Assembly (NCBI GenBank): GCA_026260175.1
Contig: JAKCWW010004966.1
Location: 1-33,741 of the forward strand
DNA from: Reticulitermes lucifugus
Taxonomy: Eukaryota; Arthropoda; Insecta; Blattodea; Rhinotermitidae
Direction: 5' to 3'
Length of the DNA: 33,741 nucleotides
Both the position numbers and the translations under genes were made by a program. The notes beneath the pieces are model-generated. The model was given only the letters and a program-made list of their open reading frames with translations, searched no databases and had not been told where the DNA came from. Shown piece by piece: positions 10,500 to 22,975 of the stretch (positions within the stretch are counted from its first letter, which is position 1; the number at the start of each line of letters is the position of its first letter).

Positions 10500-10670
10500 G
10501 CAGGATTTCATGTTCTCAAAGCACTGTTACTGAACATTCATGTCTTCTGGGATGTGACCCCCTACCACTGTGTGAGCAGTTCCTTGTGTTTGCAGATCAT
10601 AGCACCTTCAAGATGTTGGAAACAACTCACCCAATGATACTGTGTCACAACCCAAAAGACTTGAATCATG
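10500..10670. mobile_element. Family-A MITE-like element, worn
   Basis: GTCTTCTGGGATGTGACCCC on the left and GTGTCACAACCCAAAAGACT on the right are inverted halves. CAGATCATAGCACCTTCAAG lies between them. The outer TIR is degraded (CTCAAAGCACTGTTACTGAA). Confidence 0.5.
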
Positions 10671-10790
10671 AAATTGTGTTTTTCATGTACATGATACAGA
10701 CTTGGACCTTTTAATTCTGCAGTCTTTTAACATTTTTGTAGGATGTCACACTGACACACTGACATGAAGGATGGAGTTATCTGCAACTCA

Positions 10791-10815
10791 TCGTCGTCAT
10801 CATCATCATCATCAC
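10791..10815 (+). repeat. (CAT)n microsatellite
   Basis: CATCGTCGTCATCATCATCA and further CAT units before a CACCAC end. Confidence 0.85.
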
Positions 10816-11339
10816 CACGAACATCACCACCTGAATTTTAATTTCTTTACATTCTATGAATCCAAAACTGGTTAATACCTTTTATATATATAACAGTTCA
10901 AGAAGAGGTTACATACACAGTACTTGTTGGTACAATACAATTAGCTTAAAACTAACACAAGAAGTTCCTCTCTCTTCAACATATTTCAGCCACCTGCCCC
11001 ATGCAGTAACTAGTGTCAATTCATACATTCCATGCCCTTAGAAATGATTTAACCAATCCCTTTAGCTGATTTTTTAATGTTCTACACTAGTAAAAATGTT
11101 AAATCTAGCAGTGGCAGCAGTTAGAGGCATCATGTTTATAGCAGTCTCTAGTTAAATGCAGTTTTGCCAACCACAGATTTGAACTGCAGGTATTTGGTTG
11201 CATGTATTCATGGATTTTAATTTGTGTACAAAAGGAAAACCTCAGCGATAAGCAAGGAGCACAAACATATGCCATGACATCAAGATGGTCTTCATCATTT
11301 GAATAATTACATATCTTAAGAGCAAACACAAGAACTAAT

Positions 11340-11437
11340 GACTTCATTGCAAATTTTGAGGTTCTCACAGAAGTGCAGCTGAAGTGTCCATCATTCTTGG
11401 ATATGATGCTGCAACAGCTGGTAGCTGGATCCCTTGA
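11340..11437. mobile_element. Family-A MITE end fragment
   Basis: TTTTGAGGTTCTCACAGAAG, GTCCATCATTCTTGGATATG and ATGCTGCAACAGCTGG match the left half of the family. The right half is not seen. Confidence 0.5.
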
Positions 11438-11558
11438 TTTGGTCCCCACATCACAGGAGAAAGGATAGGAAACTAAGGACTTGGCCGTCTTGATTTGAAG
11501 CTTTTAAAATATTTCGATGCCATGTACAGTAGCTTCCCCATACAGGTGTACTATGCAC

Positions 11559-11707
11559 ATTTTGAGGTCATCACAGTACTATCGCTGAGGATTCCATTCT
11601 TTTGGGATGTGATGCTGCATCAGAGGGTAATCAGATCACATGCAATTACCCATTATTGTAGCATCACACCCCAGAAGAACAGAATCTTAATAATTTCACT
11701 GTTTCGA
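11559..11707. mobile_element. Family-A MITE-like element, compact
   Basis: The left half (TTTTGGGATGTGATGCTGCA) and the right half (GTAGCATCACACCCCAGAAG) are inverted. The ends GAGGTCATCACAGTACTATC and AATTTCACTGTTTCG are weakly inverted. Confidence 0.6.
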
Positions 11708-12829
11708 CAAATACGTTACACCCAAACATGTACTATTTCCGTACACATTATTATACGCTTTTTGCCCACTGATGGTACAGGCAACTCAGAATAACGGGAG
11801 CTGCAGTTCCCCTAATCCCCAATTTGCCAAAAGTTCAATCACCATATTTTTCAGAGATGTAATGTTCATGGTTGATGAAAAACTGCTGTGTTCTAAATAT
11901 GCAGCTTGGCGGCTAGAAGACGGAATAAAAGTAACTTCAGACTGACACTACGCAAATATTGCAATGACAGTACCACATGATGAGCAATTACTCAACACCA
12001 CAGTGATCCTGGTATCAGCCCCCTGTATCACAAACTTACATAAAGAGACGAGTGAGATACAATGCCTGGTATTAAGGAAATGCTGTATGAAACTGGCATA
12101 GTAAGCACACAAGCACAGATTCTCAGAATACATTATTCATAGACACATGCATATGATGTTTCATTTAGACATTTGTGCATCTCACCAAATACCACCAAAT
12201 TAATGTTAAATCATTTCAATAAACAGAGTAACCCACAACTTATGCACCACAGCTGATTTCAGTGTCTTTATATGGCTACCTTTTATACAGTAAAATGCTC
12301 CAGTAGGTAACAAATTTCCATGGACATTTCCCACTTACATCAGCAAATGAAAACCCTCCTAAACTATGGGCTTTCTGTTAAATTTCTAGACAAGTGAGCG
12401 ATAAGAGAGCAAGATCACTGCTCTACCTTCCCAGCTCCTATAAATTTCATGATGCCTCAAATCCCTCTGACAGACAGGGGTTGAAAAGCTCAACACTAAA
12501 ATCATGTATGGTGCACAAAACAGACAATGCTGCTGATTAAATTGAACATATCAGTTTGCACTGAAAAACTGTCAAATTTTAATGCATCTTGTTTTCTCAA
12601 CATGTTGTTTGTCAGACACTGAAACTATCACAACAGCACAACAGTTGAAAACATTCACATAGAAATACTGGATACAACACTGCACACGAAGAGCCTTACC
12701 TCAAATCCTATGGTATGTCTTAAGGACATAATTCCCTGGAACTAATGCACATGATGCAAATAAGCCAACAGAGGAGGACAAAACAGTTTGGACAAGACAT
12801 AAACACAAACTTTCAACACACCTACACAC

Positions 12830-12889
12830 CTTGAATGTCCAAAGATGCTGCTTTCTCCAGTAGTGTCACTGCAGAAGCTCGTGTAGATG
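12830..12889 (-). CDS. CG32809-like: Candidate 60-nt cassette exon E, phase 1-1
   Basis: 60-nt exon with a very good acceptor: the pyrimidine-rich CTTGTTCCTTCCTCAACCATCAG precedes it on the minus strand. The donor CAAG|GTGTGT is non-optimal and opens a UG-rich intron. The exon encodes STRASAVTLLEKAASLDIQ plus split end codons, a short predicted amphipathic helix. Entry and exit are phase 1. When joined, the last G and the first AT of exon F make Asp and read on as LDIQ-D-DSYLRTD, a smooth junction. The open frame extends upstream of the acceptor (to about 13026), but that part looks intronic. Real inclusion is unproven from sequence alone. Confidence 0.6.
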
Positions 12890-14987
12890 CTGATGGTTGA
12901 GGAAGGAACAAGGACATTTGGTGAAAAGTCAGGAATTGTAACAAAATTTGACTGTCTGCTGGTAACCACAATGACTTGTATTTTCTTCAGAAGGGCTTTT
13001 ATACCATCTTTGAGATTAAGTAACAAAGTAACTAAATATTGAATGTTCTTTCATCATCAAATTATATTCATGTAAGTGAGAAAGGCTCAGAACAAAGGCC
13101 AATAGAAACAAAGAGAGTTTGGAGTCAATCATCAAAACAAAATAAAACACTTGGTATCATCCTACAGGTGTTCTATATAAAATGCATAAGACAAAGCACA
13201 GACAGTCCCTGTTTAACGCTGGGGTAAATTTCCTGAAAATTGCAACACAGAGCAAATGACGCAGAATAGAGCAACAACAAACAACTGGACCACCAAATCT
13301 GACATTTGAAGATCCTGCATAATGCCAGGGAAAACAATGTTAATCCACGTCCTGGCAAAGTTCACTGAACCTTTGGTCACTAAAATTTGTCAAAGTTAAA
13401 AGCAGAGAAACTTTGTCTGGGACAATGTCAAATGGGGACTTCCTGTATATGCTGCAGAAAGTTATGCCTACCTGAATGTTTTGATGCCAAGAATTCCTGA
13501 ATGATTTGGATGAAATGTGGTACTGGACTACAGTTTTCACACAAATTTAATTCCACAAGGTTCCTAGCATGAACTTCATTTTACATAAGACCCAAAATAA
13601 ATTGTTTCTAGAATTTTGTAAATAGCACATCAAAAGTAGACTTTATTAAATAAATATTATAAATAGCAGTGAAACTTGAACCATATAAAGTATTTCAAAT
13701 GACAAGCAAATTTTCAGAAACATAATAAAATGAAATTTGATCTTGAAGACTGTCAATGGGCACTATGTTGTCACAACCTCTCTTCAGTATTTCTATGGCC
13801 TCTGTCTGTAGTAAGGATTTTCCTTTCTTAAAATTACATATCACTACCTTGACAGGTTTCTCCTGCCACTATATAAGAAAAATGAAATGATTAAGTAATC
13901 TGGAAATTAACAGACAAGCTTATATTTGGTATCTTCAAGTACTCAGCCTGTAAGCATGAAAAGTTGCAACTCTTTGGTAATATGCAAAGAATGAAGACAA
14001 GTGGACAGCTACACAGTGTAACACTGAATCAGACATTTTATGTCAAGAAATACTCCAAAATACAATTCTTGATAATGCACATTTCTCAAATTAAATGTGT
14101 TTATCTGTATTTTGCAAGAAAAAATGTATAGTACACAGTAATTCTGAAGTGTACAAATAGACGTTTCATGTGAGGTCACCATATACCTATGAAAATCCAA
14201 ACTGAAGGGCCACACTGTTTGGTATGTGGCCCCCACTGACCTGCCAGGCTTACGTTCCCACTAACAAAGCTCTCAGTGATAGAAAAATGCAAATGTGTCC
14301 ACCATGCTTCTTTTTAACAAACTTACATGATCAGAAGTGTGTACAGTATCTACAAAATACTAGAAGAAAGATTACCAAAGACAGTTTTGGTGTACTATCC
14401 ATGACAAATACTAGCAAACATTTGACAGACAGGTTCTTAGCCTGTTTAGCAGGGGGCAAAAAAAAAAAAACTGTAAACTGTAAATAACATGTTATGTCTG
14501 TTTTCATATATAAGTTACACTTTTACCAAAGAGTTGCCTGCCTTAACATGCAGCACCACTCTGCTGCTATGCACTTCTGCCATCTGTAGGGAAGTGAAGG
14601 GAACTATTATTGCAAACAAAGAATACAATTCTTTTGAAGCAAACCGCTGCAATAACTGCAAGAAAAATCAAACAAAATTCTATGCCTTCTTAATACTTGC
14701 AGGCTGATTTCATGTCTGGAGGACCTAAATTTAAAAATACACTTCCTCAAGTTTTGTTTACTTCTTTGCATTACACAGTAGCTTAATTCATAGTTTCCAC
14801 TGTTAAAATAACATACTCTTAAAAAGCAAATTACTTCATTAAAACCTTAAATGGTGAATCCAAATTTCATCACTGCAAACTGTTTGCATTTAAGCTGATA
14901 CAAAATTTGTTTGTCTGAAGAAGCCACACTGTCATACAAAGACAGTGACCTGGCAGCCTAGCAATCTTTGTAACTGGCATGATTACA

Positions 14988-15079
14988 GGAGGTTCTCCGG
15001 GTGGTGTTGCTGAAGATTCAAGTCTTCTGGGATAGTATGTCACATTGTCTGGTAAACAGTTCCTGATGTTGTATTCAGG
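14988..15079. mobile_element. Family-A MITE left-half fragment
   Basis: GGAGGTTCTCCGGGTGGTGT, AAGATTCAAGTCTTCTGGGA and GGTAAACAGTTCCTGATGTT follow the family order. The inverted right half is missing. Confidence 0.5.
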
Positions 15080-15345
15080 ACACCTTGGCTCTACAGATAA
15101 AGCTACTGTAATCCTTCAGTACATCAGTAGCTATTTACTATGCAACACAGCAGAACATCCCAGCAGATGTGTTATTTTATGCACCAATTATGACCAACAT
15201 ATAGAATACAAGCTGTGTCACAGCTCAGACGGACAAAAGCTCAGGTTCAGTCTAGCTGCTGACCATTTGTTGCGATAAAATTGGCAATGAATCAGGTTTT
15301 TTACGCAATTTTCCAGCTCTTCCCCTGCTATATTCCACTAATAAA

Positions 15346-15654
15346 GGTAAAGCTTTCCTGTAACAAGTCATGAAGACTCAGAGAGGGGATGGAATGTTGG
15401 GCTTACATCCTTACTTTGCCGTTTGGCACAACTAGGACAGCAGAGTTGTCAGCTCTACACATCGGCCACGCTTCACCCCCCCGGAAATTTCTTGGTACTC
15501 GTTTCTGTTAGAAAGCTGAGTGGACCCCTGGGCTACTGAATGTGGACAGAAGGAATAGATCACTTGAAAATTTCCAAGAACCCCACCAGGAATCGAACCC
15601 AGAGCCTCCCGTCTTGTGGCGCAGTGTCTCAACCAACTGTGGCACCACTCACCC
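15346..15654 (-). mobile_element. tRNA-derived SINE with 18-bp target-site duplication
   Basis: On the minus strand it starts GGGGTGAGTGGTGCCACAGT. An A-box-like TGGTTGAGACACTGCG and a perfect B box, GGTTCGATTCC, follow, and it ends in CTTTACC. The exact 18-bp repeat CTATATTCCACTAATAAA flanks it at 15328-15345 and 15655-15672. It is in the same orientation as the gene. The body differs from the 1203 SINE although the tail is related. Confidence 0.9.
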
Positions 15655-16036
15655 CTATATTCCACTAATAAATCACACAAATATAATACTACTCTTTGCT
15701 GGGCAACAAACTTGACACCAAAATCTTAGTCCCAAGTCATGGCTTTACACCCTCCATCATTTAATTTGAAATATATTTTTGTTCCTTGTCTAACACAATC
15801 TACAATGCTATAGCAAGCACCAATACAACTGTGCTACTTTTACAGATCTAGCTATGAGGTAACACTTTCTAGTAAGTGTGTATGCTTTATACGTAAGCAG
15901 TCAGGTGCCACACGGACCTTTATTTACTGCACTAATTAGTGCATTCACACAGATATAGTGCTCAAAATGTACATCACAGCATTCACAGCTTGTGCCCAGT
16001 GTTTGTAAACTCTTGGAGACATGCATACACAGCACT

Positions 16037-16168
16037 GTTGGGCGGGAAGTTCCCAGTATTTCGAAGGATCTTAGTGCCTTCGAAACCTCGGGAACTACTC
16101 AACCAATGGCAAAGCATCACGTCCAAGAAGACTTGAATTTTCAGCAACACTGCTGTGAGAAACTAAAA
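16037..16168. mobile_element. Family-A MITE, right-half dominated
   Basis: GGGAAGTTCCCAGTATTTCG is inverted against CGAAACCTCGGGAACTACTC. It then runs out through CCAAGAAGACTTGAATTTTC to CAACACTGCTGTGAGAAACT, the right TIR. Confidence 0.55.
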
Positions 16169-17628
16169 CTCTGCAAATGCATACATTTGAGGAGGGGGTG
16201 GGGGGGGGGGAAGGCTGTGTCACACACTACTGCATGTTCAGAACAGTATTATAGAAATTCGTATAATACTGACTTAGAAATGTGGCAATCTCAGTAGCTA
16301 TCATTGCTTGTTAATAGAAAACTGATTCAGCTACTTTGCTGCCACTCAACTACTTCAGCTAAGAAACACATTCTTCTAACCTGTCCTAAAGAATAATTTC
16401 CATTACCCCATTACGTTCTATCGAGAATTTTCAATCTAAGCAGAGTTCCTTTTTAGGCGCATTAGTTGCAAAAATGGCCTTATTAGCTTCATGTCCACCC
16501 GTCTGTTGTCTGTCCGTCTGTTCACATGTACCAGTGCGGCTCCCACTGGACAGACTTCTATGAAATTTAATATTGGTGGCTTTTATGAAAAACTTCGAAT
16601 TTGGGAAATTGGACAAAAATATTGGGCACTTTATGTGAAGACCTAAGTATGTTTCATTGTTTACGGTGGCATAAATTCACCATAAAAGCTATGTTGTGCA
16701 AACCTCAATATCTTTATATTGGTGACAGTGACACATAGCTCAACAATACATACAGAATTCAACTGCAACAATGGCAACAAGAAAGTGCCACAATGTTATG
16801 TGATATGTACACTGTCCATCTTGTTATACTGCAACAAAGGTGTGCTGAGAAGTGAAAAGAAAAATTTCAGTCAATTATAATTTGACTGAAATTAACACAT
16901 ACTTGGATTCACCCTTTAAGGCAATGTTACACACAAAAAATATGATTAAACAAATGTGACAGTGCATTGGCAAGACAAGGAAGGAAGACCTGTCTTGCTG
17001 TGTTGGGCATCATGCCTGCATCATGCTGGGCAGAAGGACAGTGGGTCTACATTCCTACAAAATCAAATCAAAGCAAAGTGCTATTAATTCACAAGGTTGT
17101 GCGAATGAATGCATGCATGCAAGAAATTAGAACAAAGAATATCACTACTGTGTGAAACACAAACTGAGCATCACCACTGCCTGCACTAACAGGAATGCTT
17201 AACTGCCTGGTGCAACCAGTAAAGTAGGGTCACATTGCACCACAGAGCACCTGGCCTATCACATTCTGGGCAGGAAAAACAGGGCTGTACAAGGTAAATA
17301 ATGTGGGCTGTTGACCACTTGCCATCTGCAGCGTTCCAGCCACATACCCAAGTACACGTATGTTATCTTTTATCAAGTGTCCAAGTAAATGGAACACTCC
17401 AAAAACTGGTTATGTTCCAGAACAAATAAATTTGAAATCAGCACTAAGTAATGGCAACAGCTGCCCCATCTTCACCAAACCTCCCTGATGATATCTCCTC
17501 AGCTGATGCGTTGTAACTGCTATTAATTAACCCAACATACCTTCATGTTGAATGCAGAACAGTTTAGATATGTTCAATAAACACCAACTAATGTACATAA
17601 ACTTTTTTCACAATAGTTTATTCTTAAA

Positions 17629-18031
17629 NNNNNNNNNNNNNNNNNNNNNNNNNNNNNNNNNNNNNNNNNNNNNNNNNNNNNNNNNNNNNNNNNNNNNNNN
17701 NNNNNNNNNNNNNNNNNNNNNNNNNNNNNNNNNNNNNNNNNNNNNNNNNNNNNNNNNNNNNNNNNNNNNNNNNNNNNNNNNNNNNNNNNNNNNNNNNNNN
17801 NNNNNNNNNNNNNNNNNNNNNNNNNNNNNNNNNNNNNNNNNNNNNNNNNNNNNNNNNNNNNNNNNNNNNNNNNNNNNNNNNNNNNNNNNNNNNNNNNNNN
17901 NNNNNNNNNNNNNNNNNNNNNNNNNNNNNNNNNNNNNNNNNNNNNNNNNNNNNNNNNNNNNNNNNNNNNNNNNNNNNNNNNNNNNNNNNNNNNNNNNNNN
18001 NNNNNNNNNNNNNNNNNNNNNNNNNNNNNNN
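17629..18031. other. Assembly gap (403 Ns)
   Basis: Unsequenced; true length may differ. It lies inside the D-E intron, so an exon or repeat could be hidden. Long translated frames reported across it would be artefacts. Confidence 0.99.
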
Positions 18032-18884
18032 TAAAGGAGGAAGCGAAGAGATTTATGGTAATAAAACCAAATACAGTGATGGGATGGTTCTTCCAAATCC
18101 CCTCGGTACTGATCTACATGCCCACTACCAAAATGCAAACTTGGACATCCAGTAATCTGCATGTTTAAGACACAGTCAGGGAGAGAACATAAATTTATGT
18201 AGGTCAGAGGGCCCTTTATGGGACACAAATCTGTCTTGACAGTCTGACTGTCCTGATAGGTCATCTGCTCTCATAGCAGACTGCAATAACATATCCCACA
18301 TGATAAAGGACACTGCCAAAAATCAAATACTTGTAAATGCATAAATAGCTGACTGGCTTGAATACTAACAGCTTACACTGAAATAGGGCAGATATAAAAT
18401 CTGTAATACCAAGAACAGACACTCACTAGGAACTAATGCACTGATCTAACTTACATAATACGCTTGGTTTGTGAGCGAGTCAAACCACGTAAAAGGAAAG
18501 ACAGTGCATTAGCGCATGCACAGGGTAGTACGTCAACTGTGACGACATCTTTAGCATTCAGTTTTGTCTCATTTTCTACTGTACTATGGTGTATATACAT
18601 TTAAAATATGAAGTGGTGTAAAGAAAACACTATAAACTTAATTGAACTGTTGTGTAATTAACTTTTATCATTTTAAGTGACTATATGCTGTTCTCTGTGT
18701 GCTGCATTTTGGAGATTTAAATGTTCACACTAAGCCAGAAAAACTCCAGCCGTCAAGAGATACACTTGGCATTTAAACACACCAGCTAGAGGGCAATGAA
18801 GTGTTCCCAAATAATCTGTTAGAGCAATAAATTGGTAAAATTGTATTATGTAATTGTTTGTGTAAATGTACATAAAGAGCGTTT

Positions 18885-19190
18885 GATAAAAGGCAAAGGT
18901 AAATGTGTCCCTGTACAAACCACGAAGGCACACAGGGGGAGCAGAGGTACAGCTCCATTCATTCAAAACCTTGGAACTAGATGGAGGTCGGTCGTTAAAT
19001 TTACATACTGGCCACTTTGGCCACTTTACCCCTAGTGAAAAACAGCCCAGCACTCACTAAATGGAGGCTGGGTTGATCCAAAGCCAGTATGGACACTGTG
19101 GAGAAGAGAAAAATCTCTTGCCCATGCAGGGAGTCAAACCCTGGACCATCCAGCCAATAGCCAAAATACTACAAAGACAACACTAGCCCT
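18885..19190 (-). mobile_element. tRNA-derived SINE, no clear target-site duplication
   Basis: On the minus strand it has a tRNA-like head with GGTTTGACTCCC (B box). The body includes CCTCCATTTAGTGAGTGCTGGG, given here only as a position guide (about 19040-19065), and a repeated GTGGCCAAAGTGGCC. It ends GACACATTTACCTTTGCC. The boundaries are approximate, and no flanking duplication was found by eye. Confidence 0.75.
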
Positions 19191-20317
19191 AGTTACTTCC
19201 TCATTTGAACACCAATAAAGCGCCTTTTATTACTCTTTATTTGGATGTATATCATCTTTCATAGATAAACACATCTGTGATACAGCAACAAAATTATTCA
19301 GGGCATCAAAACTTCCACACAAAAATGATTCAATCATAAATGAGACCAAAACAAGTTAGAAATGCCAGACTCTGTATTCAAAGGACGAGATGTTTACACT
19401 TTAAGAAAGGTTTGTAGACAAATCTCTTTCTTCTGTGAGTGATAACACCATGTGGTGGCAGGATAAACCACCCGCATTTCACAGAGAGCAAGGTGCTACA
19501 AAATGTTGGCAACAGTGTCATCACTCCATAATGGGTACAAAAATAAAATATGATATTTCAACACACATTTATTCAAACCAATATTAGGTTATGATAAAAC
19601 TATGAATTTGTGGGTCATTAAATTTCTGCATGTAATACTAACATGGGTAACTAGGGAATGAATAAACCAAACCCATATTAAACAAATTGCTTGAATCTTG
19701 CAGTCACCCCCAGAACTTACAATCGTAGGAATAAAAATTCTGTCAACATCTCTAACTAATCCAGTAATGTCTGTATGTTCTCTGTGCAAACGAAATTTGT
19801 ATAAAATTTTGTATGGTGGTACTTCTAGCAACCTGCATGCATCTTTACAATAATTTCATAACTAAATTTTAACTGAGAAGGGAATGTGTAAACTGTGCAA
19901 CCTATCTGATCAAGACATGATGAGTAACACACCACACAACTGTTAATCTGGTCCAGTTAAGTATGAGCATGGTTCAAACTGTTAATCAAGTGGCAAAATG
20001 TGACCTACTCAAAAATAATTCATGACTTTTGAAAACAAAAAAAAAGTTAGCTCTGGAAATACATGCATCATTGGATTTATGGGTGAAATAATAAAATAGG
20101 GTAATTTTACAAAATTAAATAAATTAAAATTCCCTTATAACTAACACTCCTGATGAAGTAATGTGTGATGACCATGACTATTTCTACTCTGCTTTGTGAC
20201 TGCTTGGTCAAAGTTATGCAATAATCCTGAAAGCATATGCAAAGCCCCTGCCTTGGCAAAACAAGACCACATCCACAATGGATACACACAAAGGGAGAGG
20301 AACAGCAATGCGAGAGC

Positions 20318-20945
20318 TGAGGTTCTCACAGTGGTGATGCCAAAGATTCAGGTCTTCTGGGATGTTATGCCACGTTGAACAGTAAATACAACTGTTTGAT
20401 GCTGAAGAAGAAGGGATTAAAATCTTTCAAAATGCTTTCAAAACTGTTTCTAGTTGATGTGGTATAACATCTCAGAAAACTTAAATCTTCAGAAAGACAT
20501 CTTTACACAAACCTACCAACAATATACAGATCTTACAGTGCATCTTCCACTCAGTTACTCTCATAATTCAGTGCCAGTTAATAAACCAGTACACACACAA
20601 TATGCACATGTTAAAGAGCACAGTGAACAAAGAGAAAACACACAGGACACTAGCTTGCTTGCTTTAAGCCATCAATATGGAGAGACAGACGGCACACACA
20701 CATGGAACGCCTCCAGACAACGACAGGATGCAAATGACAAATTAAGTTTTGTACTACATCAAGAGTCAAAGAAACTCCAGACGCAAATCTTGTGGGATAT
20801 GATGCCCTGTTGTTAGGCTAGTTTTCCCTTCTTTACCCTGATGATGCATTATGATCCTTCAAAACACTGGAACTACTATCCCAATCACACCAGTGTCTGA
20901 TTGCAAATGGACTGAATCTTCAGTAACACTGCTGTGAGAACCTCA
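20318..20945. mobile_element. Family-A MITE pair or one interrupted element
   Basis: The left end TGAGGTTCTCACAGTGGTG (20318) and right end GCTGTGAGAACCTCA (to 20945) are inverted, with 27 of 33 positions matching. Inside are two half-copies in the same orientation: GGTCTTCTGGGATGTTATGC near 20360 and ATCTTGTGGGATATGATGCC near 20788. This is either one element enlarged by an insertion at about 20490-20770 or two adjacent copies. Confidence 0.6.
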
Positions 20946-21760
20946 AATATCATGTGAAAGAAACTGCATAAGATTCAACTTTAATTGGATGAATTTTCCA
21001 TGTTTTCCATACAATTATCGTAAAACAGAACGAAAAGGTACAGTCTGTACTCAAGTATACAGTTTCCATGCACTTTCTTTGTACCTGCTGATTTCTGAGA
21101 ACAGATATGATATTCATAAGGCAAATAATTTACTATCTTAAATTAGACAAAAAAAAACTTTTACTTGACAACTTGCATCAATACCTAACATGAGCTTCTA
21201 ACCCAACCACAAGATGCAGTAGCATATTAGAGTCATGCATACATGGCTGTACATTCAGATCCTAGTCAAGTAATTTTATTAAACACATTACAATTTATTA
21301 TTACCGTAAGTATTATTAGTTTTATTCTCTGGGAAAGTTGAATTCAAAGTGCATATTTTAGCTACATTCCCTCTGTCACACACAAATTGATCTATTCCAC
21401 TGCCATGTTTTAAAAAAACTGTGACCTTATAAATAATATTTCATACAGAATTTGAGCGTATATTTATGATCTATCTCCATACCAAATTTCAAATAGTGTC
21501 GAAGTTTATTCAGTTATCCCCGTCAACCAAAAGCTAAACACAGGTTTCAAGCATCCTAGATTTTAATGTTTACATTAAAATAATTAACTCAAAATAAGTG
21601 AATTCTAAAAGGTTCTGACAATGGTATATAACACTGAGAACTAATTGTGTTCTGGACTTTGTCCATCGTCTGGATAGAATATAAAAACAAATAAAATCAC
21701 AACATTTCGGAAGCTGGTTCTTCTTCAGTCTTCAGGCGAAGAGAGGGGAGAGACACATAC

Positions 21761-21845
21761 TCAGATGGGTGCCTTAGACCGAGCTATTCTCAATCACTGG
21801 ACCTCTCAGATGGGTCCCTTAGACCGAGCTATTCTCAATCACTGG
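21761..21845 (+). repeat. 45-bp direct tandem repeat
   Basis: TCAGATGGGTGCCTTAGACC at 21761 recurs as TCAGATGGGTCCCTTAGACC at 21806, with the following 20 bases identical. The second copy forms the left arm of the hairpin at 21810-21888. Confidence 0.88.
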
Positions 21846-21888
21846 ATTGGGTCCAGTGATTGAGAATAGCTTGGTCTAAGGGACCCAT
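21810..21888. repeat. 37-bp near-perfect hairpin with 5-base loop
   Basis: Arms 21810-21846 and 21852-21888 pair with a single G/T mismatch. The arm starts ATGGGTCCCTTAGACCGAGC. It lies at the centre of the 21635-22017 element. Confidence 0.92.
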
Positions 21889-22927
21889 CGGAATAGGTGT
21901 CTCCCCTCCCTTCACCTGTTTACTGAAGAAGAACCAGCTTCCGAAACATCGTGATTTTATATATTTTTATATTTTATCCGGAAGATGGACAAAGTCCAGA
22001 AGAAAAATTGGTTCTCAAGAAAAAGTACCACAATTTTGCAGTTCTGTTACCACACACCACTTCGGTGTCCCACATTAAGTGGCTTTAGTGTTGCTTCCAC
22101 CTCCCAAGTTCATGTATCTCCCACATTGTTATTACACACCGTAAGAAATTAAGTACGCGAACATAGTGGCATCCACTGCCATGACTTTCATAACAAATTT
22201 CACGATTCTCCAGATAAAACATGCCAACAGACAAACAGATAGACACAGACAGACATGACCAGCCCTATATCCATGTACATTATGCACACCATAAAAATAA
22301 GGCAGAACAGCTGGACAAACAGTCCACATCATCAACAAATTTTTATTTAATTGAGAATAACCTATAATTACCTTTGACGTTCAAGAAAAACATTTCACAG
22401 CTCATCAGAAAAACTATCTGTATTGTAAATTTAAAAGAAACTGCAAGCTTTAGCACAGTCTGTCACTGACGATCGACAGTGGAAGGATTATAAATGCCAT
22501 GATAGCATTTTGAGCTTGTAATCCACAGTCACAGCCTCAACCAAGTGAAGCTTCCTCGTCAGTCAAAAAAGGACGAGTAATGTCAACACAGGCCACACTG
22601 AGTTCCTTAAAATCCCTTTCTTTTTGGGTAAGCCACATTTTGACCACTGCAATTCTTTACCAATTACTGCAACATCTGTAACATTCCAGTATAAGCTGAA
22701 ACTGTTCATAACACCATTATAATTTCAACACAGTGTCCTTAATCAATTTTGAAATTTGAAAACATGAATTAAGAATTTTCAAAAGAACACAAATCATCAA
22801 ATCAAAATGAGATTTTGTTCCTTTAAATATACTGAGATTTCATGAAAACACCCAGCTGCAAAGCCAGTGTACACACTGAACGCTACAAGCAGAGCTACGA
22901 ATATAACTGAATTGTCACAGCTAGGGT

Positions 22928-22941
22928 GCACACACACACAT
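22928..22941 (+). repeat. (CA)n tract downstream of exon D donor
   Basis: A short CA run that becomes a UG run in the transcript, about 35-48 nt beyond the exon D donor. Confidence 0.85.
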
Positions 22942-22975
22942 GCAAGCAACCGTCAAGCAAGAAAGTTTCACCAAC

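Larger units (their letters stand above)
9964..12829 (-). other. Intron E-F, about 2.9 kb
   Basis: It contains family-A MITE relics around 10195-10325, 10500-10670, 11340-11437 and 11559-11707, and a (CAT)n run near 10791-10815. The stretch 11710-12829 is unassigned. Confidence 0.7.
21635..22017. mobile_element. Palindromic MITE with TGAGAAC ends
   Basis: The left end TGAGAACTAATTGTGTTCTG plus GACTTTGTCCATC is mirrored by the right end GATGGACAAAGTCCAGAAG...GTTCTCA. Inner arms ACATTTCGGAAGCTGGTTCT and AGAACCAGCTTCCGAAACAT also pair. It is probably a foldback-type non-autonomous element of about 383 bp, unrelated in sequence to families A and B. Confidence 0.75.
12890..22975 (-). other. Intron D-E, about 10.1 kb, includes assembly gap
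   Basis: The largest intron. It holds SINEs (15346-15654 and about 18885-19190), family-A MITE copies (14988, 16037 and 20318-20945), a palindromic MITE with an inner hairpin (21635-22017) and 403 Ns. I recognise nothing at 13050-14980, 16650-17628, 18032-18880, 19200-20310 or 22020-22920. An exon hidden in the gap cannot be excluded. Confidence 0.65.

Noticed and set aside
12687..12722. Minus-strand GAG|GTAAGG donor preceded by an acceptor at a 36-nt frame (MSLRHTIGFE)
   Set aside because: It is phase 0-0, which does not fit the surrounding phase-1 introns without a frameshift.
14009..14236. Minus-strand open frame with GTATAT donor-like site
   Set aside because: The donor is poor and no acceptor gives a phase-compatible exon. 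The peptide is unlike the gene.
16431..16616. Repeated CTGTCCGTCTG-type words
   Set aside because: They look like a dispersed repeat seen in many genomes, but the boundaries and class could not be fixed.
17552..18264. Long open frames crossing the N run
   Set aside because: They are open only because Ns were translated as X.
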